Made by a program: the position numbers and the translations under genes. The notes beneath the pieces were generated by a model. The model worked only from the letters and a program-made list of their open reading frames with translations, was not told the DNA's origin and did no database searches. Source: an uncultured Selenomonadaceae bacterium (GTDB taxonomy: Bacteria > Bacillota > Negativicutes > Selenomonadales > Selenomonadaceae). Taken from it: a stretch of DNA of 22,845 bases. Below are positions 1 through 8,500 of the stretch, one piece after another (within the stretch, counting starts at the first letter, position 1; the number at the start of each line of letters is the position of its first letter). The stretch is from NCBI GenBank assembly GCA_905236325.1, contig CAJOPJ010000130.1, forward strand, positions 1-22,845. The letters run 5' to 3'.

Positions 1-1
1 A

Positions 2-55
2 CTTGATGGCGGTTATGTTCATTGGCATAATGACTTAAGAATTACTAAGCTATAG
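2..55 (+). CDS. C-terminal tail of an upstream gene (partial)
   Basis: The window opens inside an open frame that reads LDGGYVHWHNDLRITKL and stops at TAG 53-55. The stop lies next to the ribosome binding site of the following gene, as expected for a tightly packed operon. Another frame ends at TAA 36-38 but gives a less protein-like peptide. The product cannot be identified from 17 residues. Confidence 0.4.
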   Translation, partial: LDGGYVHWHNDLRITKL

Positions 56-60
56 GTGAT
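54..60 (+). promoter_or_regulatory. Ribosome binding site that decides the start of the radical SAM gene
   Basis: AGGTGAT matches the 3' end of 16S rRNA and ends 4 bases before ATG 65. The in-frame GTG at 56 lies inside this motif and so is unlikely to be the start. The next gene has the same arrangement (GAGGTGAT, then TTG 2381). Confidence 0.6.
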
Positions 61-64
61 AAAA

Positions 65-2371
65 ATGAAACTGTTTGATAAATTTTTTAATAAAAATCCT
101 GAATCCGAAAATTCCACATTAAGCGACGCGGAGTTTATTAAAAATTCCTTGCTGTTCGACGCAGATTGGTATTGCAAAGTCAATGGCTTTGGCAAATATC
201 TTGACGCGGCAAATCATTATCTGCAAATAGGCTGGCTTGAAGGCAAAAATCCTTCGCCCTACTTTGACGGCGCAGATTATCTGAACAAAAATTCCGACGT
301 TGCCGATGCAAAAATAAATCCACTGTTGCATTTTGAAAAGTACGGCTTAAAGGAAGGCAGATATCGTGCGGAAATAAAAAAATTTCTGCCGGAAATTTTA
401 AAGCGTCATCCGGAATGTATTTCTGACATGAAAGGCGGACTTTTGCGCGTTAGAATCACCAATGCCTGTAATGCAAAATGCAGGTACTGCGGCGAGCGCA
501 GGCGTTGGAACGAAAAGGCTGTTAATGTTCTTGAGCCAAGCTGGTACTATGAACTTTGTAAGCCGCTATATGACAAATTGAATATAATTTTGATAACAGG
601 CGGTGACGCTTTTTTTGCAAAGGAAAGTTACAATTACATGAAGTTCATGAGCGAAAATTTTCCACGCATAACTTTAAACACAGAATCGAACGGCATTGCT
701 TTTAATGAAAAATTTCAAAACTTGGCGGCTGAAAATTTATTCAAGACGCATTTTTCAATCAACGCTTCCAATGCAGAAATTTTTGCTAAAAGTTGCTGGG
801 ACGGCGATGATTCCGAAACTGCAAAAAAAATCTTTCCGCTGATAATCCACAACATTAAAAGCTATCTTGAAAAATTAAAGGCGGCGGACAGACTTTGTTT
901 CGCGCCGGATTTGTCAATGGTAATAAATAAAGACAACACCGATGACATTTTGAATTTTGCAAAATTGGCTTTGGAACTTCACGCCGGTTATATTATTTAT
1001 TTTTTTGACTACACAGAAAATGATATGAACAGCGACTACTTCACCAACAAAGAGATTACGCGCCCTGCAATGAAAACTTTGATGGAACTTGAACGCGTCC
1101 TTGCCGGAAAAATAATTTTGTACTTCAGATTGTGGTTGCCAAGTAAGGAAGCGGCAACTTTGCAACAGGAAGTTGAACAAATTCCACTTGCCGAACTACA
1201 GAAAAAATATTCCGACATCTTGAAGGCTGCCGAAAACAGAAATGTTTTGGCTGAATGGAATCAGCGCAATAAAATTCGCCGCGAACTTGGTAAGGCTGAA
1301 CTTGATTTTGTTAATGATTTTGTGCCAACTTTACATCTTAAGCAAGACAGCGACAGGGATATTTGTTTTGCGCCGTGGAATGAAATTGATTTGTATCCAA
1401 GCGGCAGAATTGATTTTTGCGGCTGGTTTGATGAAACTTTGAACTTGCATAACTTCATACAAACCGACTCCGAAGGCAAAAATTTTGTTGATTGGGAGCA
1501 AATTATCAATTCTTTCGAGTACGCCTCTGCGCGTTACAGAATTTTGCATAATGACTTCAGAGGTTGCCAAACTTGCTGCCCAATGAACACTGTCAAGTCG
1601 CCGATTGAACCTGTTACTAAATACAATCTTGACAGGCATGAATCATTCAACAAAAAAATTTGTGCCTGTTGTGGTCAAGAAGTTGAAAATTATTTGCCCC
1701 TGCCGCAAGATTTTATCAATTTGCTAAAAAAAAATAATGCGCCGCTTGAAGAGCCTTATGAAATGCTCAGCTGGCAAGAATATATCTGTCCGCACTGCCA
1801 AAGTGTCGATCGTGAGCGTGCTTATGCTTTGGTTATGGAAAAAATTTTGCCGCGTGACAGAAAAATTAAATTTCTTGATATTGCCCCACGCCCTGCAATT
1901 AAAAATTTTCTGCAGAAAAATTTTCCAAATGTCGAATACAAAACTTGCGATTTATTTATGCCGGGAGTTGACTATCAGCTTGACATAATGGACTTGAAAG
2001 ACATTTCGGACGGCGAATTTGATTTTTTTATTTGTTCGCATGTTCTGGAACATGTAACCGACGACTTAAAAGCAATTAGTGAACTGCGCAGGATTTTATC
2101 TGACAATGGCTGCGGAATTGTTGTTGTGCCGATAAATTTAAATCAGACCAAGATTGATGAAGATCCAAATTGCGAAAATATTGCCGAACGTTGGCGGCGT
2201 TTTGGTCAAGACGATCACATACGCGCATATTCAAAAGCCGGTTTTATCGAACGCCTTCAACAGGTTGGTTTTGAGGTTACTGAATACAATAAAAATTTTT
2301 TCGGCGCAGAAAATTTGCAGGCTAATGGCTTAACCGAAACTTCGGTTGTCTATGTCGTAAGTAAAAATTGA
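65..2371 (+). CDS. Radical SAM/SPASM protein fused to a zinc-ribbon methyltransferase
   Basis: A 768-residue fusion. Residues about 30-100 hold two copies of the HYxxxG(W/L)xEGxxP-type repeat common in bacterial glycan-modifying proteins (HYLQIGWLEGKNP, HFEKYGLKEGRY). C135, C139 and C142 form a CxxxCxxC radical SAM cluster motif (ACNAKCRYCG). Residues about 434-520 are Cys-rich and SPASM-like (ICFAPW, DFCGW, CQTCCP) and probably bind auxiliary Fe-S clusters. A zinc-ribbon-like C533/C536 ... C575/C578 pair leads into a class I SAM methyltransferase: FLDIAPRP (603-610) in place of the usual glycine-rich loop, then FFICSHVLEH. The start is ATG 65 because the AGGTGAT motif sits just upstream; GTG 56 would overlap that motif. 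The regulator gene follows after 9 bases. Substrate and product are unknown. Modification of a peptide or glycan is inference from the domains. Confidence 0.85.
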   Translation: MKLFDKFFNKNPESENSTLSDAEFIKNSLLFDADWYCKVNGFGKYLDAANHYLQIGWLEGKNPSPYFDGADYLNKNSDVADAKINPLLHFEKYGLKEGRYRAEIKKFLPEILKRHPECISDMKGGLLRVRITNACNAKCRYCGERRRWNEKAVNVLEPSWYYELCKPLYDKLNIILITGGDAFFAKESYNYMKFMSENFPRITLNTESNGIAFNEKFQNLAAENLFKTHFSINASNAEIFAKSCWDGDDSETAKKIFPLIIHNIKSYLEKLKAADRLCFAPDLSMVINKDNTDDILNFAKLALELHAGYIIYFFDYTENDMNSDYFTNKEITRPAMKTLMELERVLAGKIILYFRLWLPSKEAATLQQEVEQIPLAELQKKYSDILKAAENRNVLAEWNQRNKIRRELGKAELDFVNDFVPTLHLKQDSDRDICFAPWNEIDLYPSGRIDFCGWFDETLNLHNFIQTDSEGKNFVDWEQIINSFEYASARYRILHNDFRGCQTCCPMNTVKSPIEPVTKYNLDRHESFNKKICACCGQEVENYLPLPQDFINLLKKNNAPLEEPYEMLSWQEYICPHCQSVDRERAYALVMEKILPRDRKIKFLDIAPRPAIKNFLQKNFPNVEYKTCDLFMPGVDYQLDIMDLKDISDGEFDFFICSHVLEHVTDDLKAISELRRILSDNGCGIVVVPINLNQTKIDEDPNCENIAERWRRFGQDDHIRAYSKAGFIERLQQVGFEVTEYNKNFFGAENLQANGLTETSVVYVVSKN

Positions 2372-2380
2372 GGTGATGAC

Positions 2381-3055
2381 TTGAATACTAATTTAAAAAA
2401 ACTACAGCTTTTTAAAGGTCTGGTTGTCACAGAAATTGAAATTTTTATCAGAGCAACAGGTACGCAAATTAAATCTTACAAGCACGACGAAAGAATTTTA
2501 GAAGCCTTTGCAAAAAATTCCAAAATCGGCGTATTGATAACCGGCGAAGCGCAAATTTTGGCAATGGATTGGCTGGGCAATGAATCAATCGGACACTCAC
2601 TTTCGCCCGGCGATATGTTCGGCACAACTTCGGCAATTTTGTCGGAAGATGAAATTGGAACTTCAATTCAGCTTATTAAAGATTCAACTGTAATGTGGAT
2701 TCCATATCGCGCACTTTTAACTGCAGGACCAAAACTTGGCAGGATTCACGGCATTGTCATGAAAAATTTTCTTGAGGCGTTCAGTCGAAAGAATGTCTTG
2801 ATGATGCAGAAAATTGAAATTCTTTCACAGCGAACACTGCGCGAAAGAATTATTTTGTACTTAATTCAGCAGGAACGCCGTCAACAAAGCGACAAAGTTA
2901 TTGTTCCGCGCAGAAATTTATTTGCTAAAGAATTGGAATGTAATCGCTCAGCCTTGACGCGTGAAATTTCACAAATGCAGTCGGAAGGAATTATTGAGGT
3001 CACTGGAAATTTGATGCGCCTAAACAAAGAAAATTATGAACAAAATTATTTTTGA
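2381..3055 (+). CDS. Crp/Fnr-family transcriptional regulator
   Basis: 224 residues, usual Crp/Fnr length. The N-terminal half is a cyclic-nucleotide-binding-type beta barrel (GVLITGEAQILAMDW, SPGDMFGTTSAIL). A dimer helix follows, then a winged helix with recognition region LFAKELECNRSALTREI near residues 180-198. The phosphate-binding cassette lacks the Arg-Ser pair used by E. coli CRP to bind cAMP. Only one cysteine is present (in LECNRS), so an FNR-type 4Fe-4S sensor is excluded. The signal is therefore unknown. The start is TTG 2381, with GAGGTGAT at 2370-2377 and no nearby in-frame ATG. The gene overlaps the downstream ABC ATPase by 20 bases, implying co-transcription and perhaps translational coupling. 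It may regulate its own operon, but no operator can be recognised. Confidence 0.88.
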   Translation: MNTNLKKLQLFKGLVVTEIEIFIRATGTQIKSYKHDERILEAFAKNSKIGVLITGEAQILAMDWLGNESIGHSLSPGDMFGTTSAILSEDEIGTSIQLIKDSTVMWIPYRALLTAGPKLGRIHGIVMKNFLEAFSRKNVLMMQKIEILSQRTLRERIILYLIQQERRQQSDKVIVPRRNLFAKELECNRSALTREISQMQSEGIIEVTGNLMRLNKENYEQNYF

Positions 3056-3644
3056 TAAAGTCAGTTTAACTTTTGGCACACAGGAAATTTTTAGTAATTT
3101 TTCAGCTGAATTTGCAGGCGGAAAAATTTTTGGAATCAGCGGACAAAATGGAGCCGGAAAATCAACGCTGCTGAAGTTGGCAGGAAAAATTTTAAAACCA
3201 GACAGCGGCAAGATAAATTTTTCAACTGATTTAAAAATCGCAGCCGTAACGCCGGAAATGAAAATTTATGAAGCTTTGACTGTGGAGGAAAATTTAAAAT
3301 TCTTTGCAAAATTGCGCAATAAAAATCTTTCAACTGAAAATATTTTTGAACTTTCAAGGCGCGTCGGTTTAAATTTAGAAAAATTTTTGAAAGTGCAAGT
3401 TGCAAATTTTTCAACCGGAATGAAACAGCGTTTGAAGTTTGCGATTTTACTTAGCGTTGAGGCTGAAATTTGGCTTTTGGACGAACCAACTTCAAACCTG
3501 GACTTTGAAGGCAAAAAAATTTTCCACACTGAAATTCAGCGTGGAGCAAAGTTTGATAAAATTATTTTGCTGGCAAGTAATGATTCAGTCGATTTGGAAA
3601 TTTGCGACGAAGTTATAAATTTGCCACTACACAAAAAAAGCTGA
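3036..3644 (+). CDS. Small ABC transporter ATP-binding protein, CcmA-like in size
   Basis: 202 residues, a single nucleotide-binding domain. Walker A is GQNGAGKST (about residues 36-44), the signature is FSTGMKQRL, and Walker B is IWLLDEPTSNLD. Two switch residues look non-canonical: the usual Q-loop Gln is Glu (VTPEMKIYE), and the switch-loop His is Asn182 (ASNDS). This may be normal for its subfamily. ATG 3036 lies inside the end of the regulator gene with no clear ribosome binding site, so translation probably depends on coupling. No permease gene is adjacent. The last 18 bases overlap the end of hemL, which converges from the other strand. The substrate is unknown; heme exporter CcmA is only the nearest type by size. 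Confidence 0.8.
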   Translation: MNKIIFDKVSLTFGTQEIFSNFSAEFAGGKIFGISGQNGAGKSTLLKLAGKILKPDSGKINFSTDLKIAAVTPEMKIYEALTVEENLKFFAKLRNKNLSTENIFELSRRVGLNLEKFLKVQVANFSTGMKQRLKFAILLSVEAEIWLLDEPTSNLDFEGKKIFHTEIQRGAKFDKIILLASNDSVDLEICDEVINLPLHKKS

Positions 3645-4916
3645 TTCCGCCGCGTCCAAAGTCTTTGCAAAATCTTCATCTGTGTGCGCCAGCGATACAA
3701 AAATTGTTTCATATTGCGAAGGCGGAAGATAAATTCCGCGCTCAAGCATTGCTATAAACCAACGCTTGAATTTATTTTGGTCAGAAGACTTTGCGTCAAT
3801 GTAGTTGGAAACTTTTTTTGTATTGAAAAAAATGCTGAACATTGAGCCGGCTTGCTGAATTTGAACGTCAACATTTGCAAGTTCGGCTTTAATTTTTAAA
3901 CCTTCAATCAGCTTGGAGGTTTTTTTAGTTAGCTTATCAATGTAAGATTCATCTTTCAGCAAAATTTTCAGTGTTTCAACTCCGGCAGTCATAGCTAAAG
4001 GATTGCCGCTTAAAGTTCCTGCTTGATAAATTTTGCCGTCGGGCGAAACATTGCGCATAATATCTTCGCGACCGCCATAAGCTGCACAAGGCAGTCCGCC
4101 GCCGATAACTTTGCCTAAGCAAGTGATGTCGGGTTTAACATTGTATTTTTCCTGAACACCGCCTTTTGCAACTCTAAAGCCGCACATAACTTCATCAAAA
4201 ATCAGCAGTGCATTTGATTTTTCAGTGACTTCGCGCAGTTTTGGCAGAAAATTTTTCTTTGAGGGAACAAGCCCCATATTCCCTGCAACAGGTTCAACAA
4301 TTACCGCCGCAATTTCGCTGCCATATTCAGCAAAAATTTTTTCGACAGACTTAATATCATTATACTGCAAAACAATAGTATCCTGCGAAGTGCCAAGTGT
4401 AACGCCGGGACTTGTTGGTTCGCCAAAAGTTGCTGCGCCACTGCCTGCGCCAACCAAAAGACTGTCACTGTGACCGTGATAGCAGCCTTCAAATTTGACA
4501 ATTTTATCTCTGCCGGTAAAGCCGCGTGCAAGTCGAAGTGCGCTCATTGTTGCTTCTATGCCGGAATTTACCATGCGCATCACTTGCATAGTAGGATAAA
4601 ATTTTTGTACAAGTTCAGCAAGTTCAGTTTCCAATTCAGTCGGCGCACCAAAACTTGTGCCGCGTTCAACTGCTTTTTGAAGTGCTTCTACAACTTGAGG
4701 ATGGGCGTGACCTAAAATTGCAGGACCCCAACTGCCTACAAAATCAATGTATTCATTGCCGTCAATGTCAGAAATTTTACTACCTTTGGCGTGGCTGATG
4801 AATGGCGGAGTGCAATCGACATTTTGATAACTGCGAACAGGGCTGTTAACTCCGCCTGGCATAATTTTTTTTGCTTTTTCAAATGCGGCGGCGGATTTTT
4901 CTAATTTATTTACCAC
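3627..4916 (-). CDS. hemL: Glutamate-1-semialdehyde 2,1-aminomutase
   Basis: A PLP enzyme converting glutamate-1-semialdehyde to 5-aminolevulinate in the C5 tetrapyrrole pathway. Full length (429 residues from this start). Visible motifs are the family N-terminus KKIMPGGVNSPVRSY, GCYHGHSDSLL, LIFDEVMCGFR, and the PLP lysine K269 in CLGKVIGGGLPCA. Two GTG starts are possible. GTG 4931 has its purine stretch immediately adjacent, with no spacing. GTG 4916 has AAAGGTGGT about 10 bases upstream and gives an N-terminus of normal HemL length, so it is preferred with moderate confidence. The gene lies just downstream of the YgbA-like gene (9-24 bases, depending on the start) and is probably co-transcribed with it. 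Its 3' end overlaps the ABC ATPase gene by 18 bases, with no terminator between them. Confidence 0.95.
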   Translation of the reverse strand: MVNKLEKSAAAFEKAKKIMPGGVNSPVRSYQNVDCTPPFISHAKGSKISDIDGNEYIDFVGSWGPAILGHAHPQVVEALQKAVERGTSFGAPTELETELAELVQKFYPTMQVMRMVNSGIEATMSALRLARGFTGRDKIVKFEGCYHGHSDSLLVGAGSGAATFGEPTSPGVTLGTSQDTIVLQYNDIKSVEKIFAEYGSEIAAVIVEPVAGNMGLVPSKKNFLPKLREVTEKSNALLIFDEVMCGFRVAKGGVQEKYNVKPDITCLGKVIGGGLPCAAYGGREDIMRNVSPDGKIYQAGTLSGNPLAMTAGVETLKILLKDESYIDKLTKKTSKLIEGLKIKAELANVDVQIQQAGSMFSIFFNTKKVSNYIDAKSSDQNKFKRWFIAMLERGIYLPPSQYETIFVSLAHTDEDFAKTLDAAESAFFV

Positions 4917-4933
4917 CTGACAACTTACCACCT
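4911..4933 (-). repeat. Degenerate heptad repeat at the hemL start
   Basis: On the minus strand the hemL start region contains two GGTGGTAA blocks separated by GTTGTCA, a spacing of about 7 bases. It resembles the heptad arrays at 10164-10195, 17291-17317 and 19718-19744 and supplies both candidate GTG starts and the ribosome binding sequence. It is the most degenerate copy and could be chance. Confidence 0.4.
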
Positions 4934-4940
4934 TTCCGGC

Positions 4941-5432
4941 TTAATGCTTTTTCTTGCGTTTGGATTTTTTAGGCGAACGCGTAGCATTTGCAATTTTTTC
5001 GCGCATTTTGACTTCTTGTTCTTTCTGCTTATCGGTAGATTTTTTATCGCGCTGCATTTTTGCATATTCCATTCCCATGCTTGCCAATTTGTGACGGACA
5101 ACGGTAAGTGGATGGCTAAGGCGCATTTTTTTTCTGCCTGCGTTCATAACATTGCGAAAGTCTTTAGTGACAGTTTCGCCCATGCAAGGCGTTTCACAAA
5201 GATCACAAAGTGGTTTGCCGATGCCATATGGGCAGCGTTGAATTTTTAGCATTACTTGAGTCAAAAGCGCAGTGCATTTTGGACAAAGTTTGCCTTCTTC
5301 CGTGCCGTGATTAGCTTTGCAATAAGCACCAAAAGTCTTGCGAATATTTTCTCTTTCCTTCGGCGTATTATTTTTTAACTCCGGCTCCTTGCGTTTTGGC
5401 AGGATTTTTTTTATTTTATCTAGTATACTCAT
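4941..5432 (-). CDS. YgbA-like 'nitrous oxide-stimulated promoter' family protein
   Basis: 163 residues, small and very basic. A cysteine-rich core carries C38, C50 and C53 (LCPKC), C67 (RCPYG), and C76, C79 and C83 (LCDLCETPC), followed by a conserved block ending in SHPLTVVRHKL. This spacing fits the YgbA family, whose E. coli member is induced by nitrosative stress; the biochemical role is not established, and metal or Fe-S binding is plausible. The tail is Lys-rich (SPKKSKRKKKH). The start is ATG 5432, with AAAGGAGC 5 bases upstream. The frame could extend to ATG 5459, but a promoter at 5460-5488 would start RNA near 5453, downstream of it. The gene leads into hemL. Confidence 0.75.
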   Translation of the reverse strand: MSILDKIKKILPKRKEPELKNNTPKERENIRKTFGAYCKANHGTEEGKLCPKCTALLTQVMLKIQRCPYGIGKPLCDLCETPCMGETVTKDFRNVMNAGRKKMRLSHPLTVVRHKLASMGMEYAKMQRDKKSTDKQKEQEVKMREKIANATRSPKKSKRKKKH

Positions 5433-5459
5433 AATTAGCTCCTTTCTTGAACTTTGCAT

Positions 5460-5488
5460 ATTTTAACATAAATATAACCAAGTTTGAA
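5460..5488 (-). promoter_or_regulatory. Predicted sigma70-type promoter of the YgbA-like/hemL operon
   Basis: On the minus strand: -35 TTCAAA, a 17-base spacer, then -10 TAAAAT preceded by TGT (extended -10). The -35 is only a 4 of 6 match. Predicted RNA start is near 5453, about 20 bases before ATG 5432. Confidence 0.45.
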
Positions 5489-5526
5489 GTTGAAAATTTA
5501 GGAGTAGAAAATTAGGAGGTTATTTC

Positions 5527-8500
5527 ATGAAAAAAATAAAAATTTCAGCTTGCTATATTGTACGCGATAATGCGGCTGAATTGAAACTTTCGCTGTCGAT
5601 GATAAAAAAATTTGTCGATGAAATTATTGTTGTCGATACCGGTTCAAAAGACCAAAGCGTTAAAGTTGCAAAAAAATTCGGCGCGAAAGTTTTTTTTCAA
5701 GACTGGCAAAATGATTTTTCCACGCCGAGAAATTTTGCTTTAAGTAAGGCAACAGGCGATTGGATTTTATTTTTGGACGCGGATGAATTTTTTTCCAAAG
5801 AAACTGCCAAAAATTTGCGTCCTGCCATTGAACAAGTTGAACAGGTTAAACAAAATGCAATTCAGGTTTTTTTGGTTAACATTGACAAGGACAATCGCAA
5901 CAAAGTCAAAGATACAAATTTTGTCGTGCGAATTTTTAAAAACAATTTAAATATTCACTATGTCGGCAAAATTCATGAAGAACTGCGCCAAGGCGAAGGT
6001 CTTTTGCAAAAATGTGTTACTGCGCCGGCAAATGTTTTGACGCTTTATCACACAGGCTATTCAGCATCGCTGACTGTTGCAAAAGCAAAGCGCAATCTAG
6101 AAATGCTTTTGGCTGAACTTGAAACAACTTCCGAGCCGCAAAGAATTTATTGCTATCTTGCTGAATGTTACAGCGGCGTTAGAGATTTTGAAAATGCAAA
6201 AAAATACGCGCTTTTGGATATTGATTCAAATGGCGACAAAAAAATTGTCAGCTACAGAATTTTATTGACAATTTCGGCAGGCAACAATACGCCTGTTGAA
6301 GAACGTAAGCAATTTGTTGAACGCGCAATTAAAGATTTTCCCGATATGCCGGAATTTACTGCCGAACTTGCGGAATGTTTTGCACAGCAAGGAAATTTAG
6401 ATGAAGCTGTTGAAACATTAAAAACTGCACTGGAAAAATACAAAAATTACAAAGGCAAAATTCCGACAATGTTCAATGACAGGTTGGTTGCTATTGCAGA
6501 AAAAAGAATGAAAAATTGGGAGGACGAAATGCGGAAAATTAAACCTAAAAACAAAAAAGCCAATGACAAAAATTTAACAAAACTTGCAGAATTGACGCAA
6601 GAATTGATTAAAGAACATACTCAAACACACGACAAAGAAAAAATTGATAAAATTGCAAAACAGATGTTTGAACTTGAGCCGCCGGAATTGGTCGTTGCAG
6701 AAAATACCACTGCAATTTGCGTTGATAATGCTCTTGTTGACACCGCAGAAATGGGCGTTAATTATATGCTTAAGAAATTTGAGCCTTCGCCTTATGTGTA
6801 CTTCTTGCGTTCAAGAGTCTATGATTTAAAGCGCGATTACGGCAACTGCATAAAATATGCTGAAGAAGCTTTGCAGTTAAAAGGCATTAAAAAAATGCAT
6901 GAAATGATGCTACACAATATTTTAGGTCATGCTTATCGCTACATTGGCAACGCAGAAAAAAGCGTCGAGCACTATGAAATTGACGCAAAAATGAATCTTG
7001 AAGGCGTGACAGACCCGGGCGAATTGGCAACTTGTCAAAAAATTCGGCGTGAGGATTTAAGTAATTTGCTGTTCAGTTTGCACAATGTAAATGTCAGTCG
7101 TGAAAAGCTTTTTGAAGAAATTTTGTCTTATAACAAGTTGCATCAATATGAAGTTCCTTACGATCATTTTTATAAAACTCATCCCCGCCACGAAAAAATC
7201 AGACTTGGTTATGTTTCGCCGGATATACGCCGCCATGTAGTTGCATTTTTCAGTTACGCTTTTTTCCTGTCCTATGACAAAAGCAAATTTGAAGTCTATA
7301 TCTATGCACGAAATGGCGAAGATAATGTTACAAAATTTTTTGAGCAAAATGTAGATCACTATACAAATATTAGATTCGATACCGTGCCTGTTGCTGCCGA
7401 AAAAATCAAAAATGATGAAATTGACATTTTAATAGATCTTTCCGGTCACACGGCAAATAACTGCTTAGAAACTTTGGCTTATAAACCTGCGCCGATTCAA
7501 ATCAGCGGCATTGGCTGGTTTAATACAACCGGCTTTAAACCTGTTGATTATTTCATTGTTGATAAATTTACAGATCCTGTCGGCTTGAATGAAAAATTTT
7601 TTACAGAAAAAATGTTGCGCCTTCAACACAGTCATTTTTGCTATATGTGGCACGACGCGCCAGAGCCAATTTCTCCTGCGCCTTGCACAAAAAAAGGCTT
7701 TGTTACTTTTGTCAGCTTTAATATGTTCACAAAAGTTACTGATGAAATGATGCGCATTTGGGCAAAAATTATGAAGGCAGTTCCAAGCGCAAGATTTTTA
7801 GTTAAATCAAAATCCTTCCGTGATGAATATGGCACAAATTATGTTCTTGAAAGACTGAAGGCAGCTGATTTTCCAATCGACAGGCTTGACTATGAACAGG
7901 ACGAACCAAAATATCTCCACCGCTACAATGATACTGATATTGCGCTTGATACTTTTCCATACCCCGGCGGCGGAACAACTTGCGACGCGTTGTATATGGG
8001 CGTTCCTGTGATAACTTTGGTTGGCGACAGGCACAATTCGCGTTTCGGTTATTCACTCCTGCACAACATGGGGCTTGATGAACTTTGCGCATTTAATGAG
8101 GAAGAATATATTAAAATTGCTGTTGACCTTGCAAATGATTGGGATAGGATTCGCGATTATCATTTGACACTTCGCCGCAGAATGCAAACTTCGCCAATTA
8201 TGGACGATATTATTTATATGGCGGAAGTTGAAGCGGCTTATGAAAAAATTTATAACGCTTGGATAAATGGCGAAGAATTGCCTGACTTTCCACAAGACGC
8301 ACCTGAAGTTACTCCGGAACTTTCGGAAGAATTTTATAATCGCGCACAAAATTATCTTGCACTCAACATTCAAAATAAAAATCAAATCAACACAAAACGC
8401 GCACTTTATTATTTTGAACAAGCCGCGCAATGTAATACAACACCACGCGCTGCTGAAATTTATTTGCATTTGTCAGATTGTCAGCAGGAACTTTTGGACT

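Noticed and set aside
5433..5459. Upstream ATG for the YgbA-like protein
   Set aside because: The AAAGGAGC ribosome binding site stands before ATG 5432, inside the extension, and predicted transcription starts downstream of 5459.
5447..5478. Plus-strand promoter for the giant glycosyltransferase (TTGAAC ... AAATAT or TATAAC)
   Set aside because: The spacing is right only for a poor -10, and the better -10 has a 20-base spacer; not strong enough to list.
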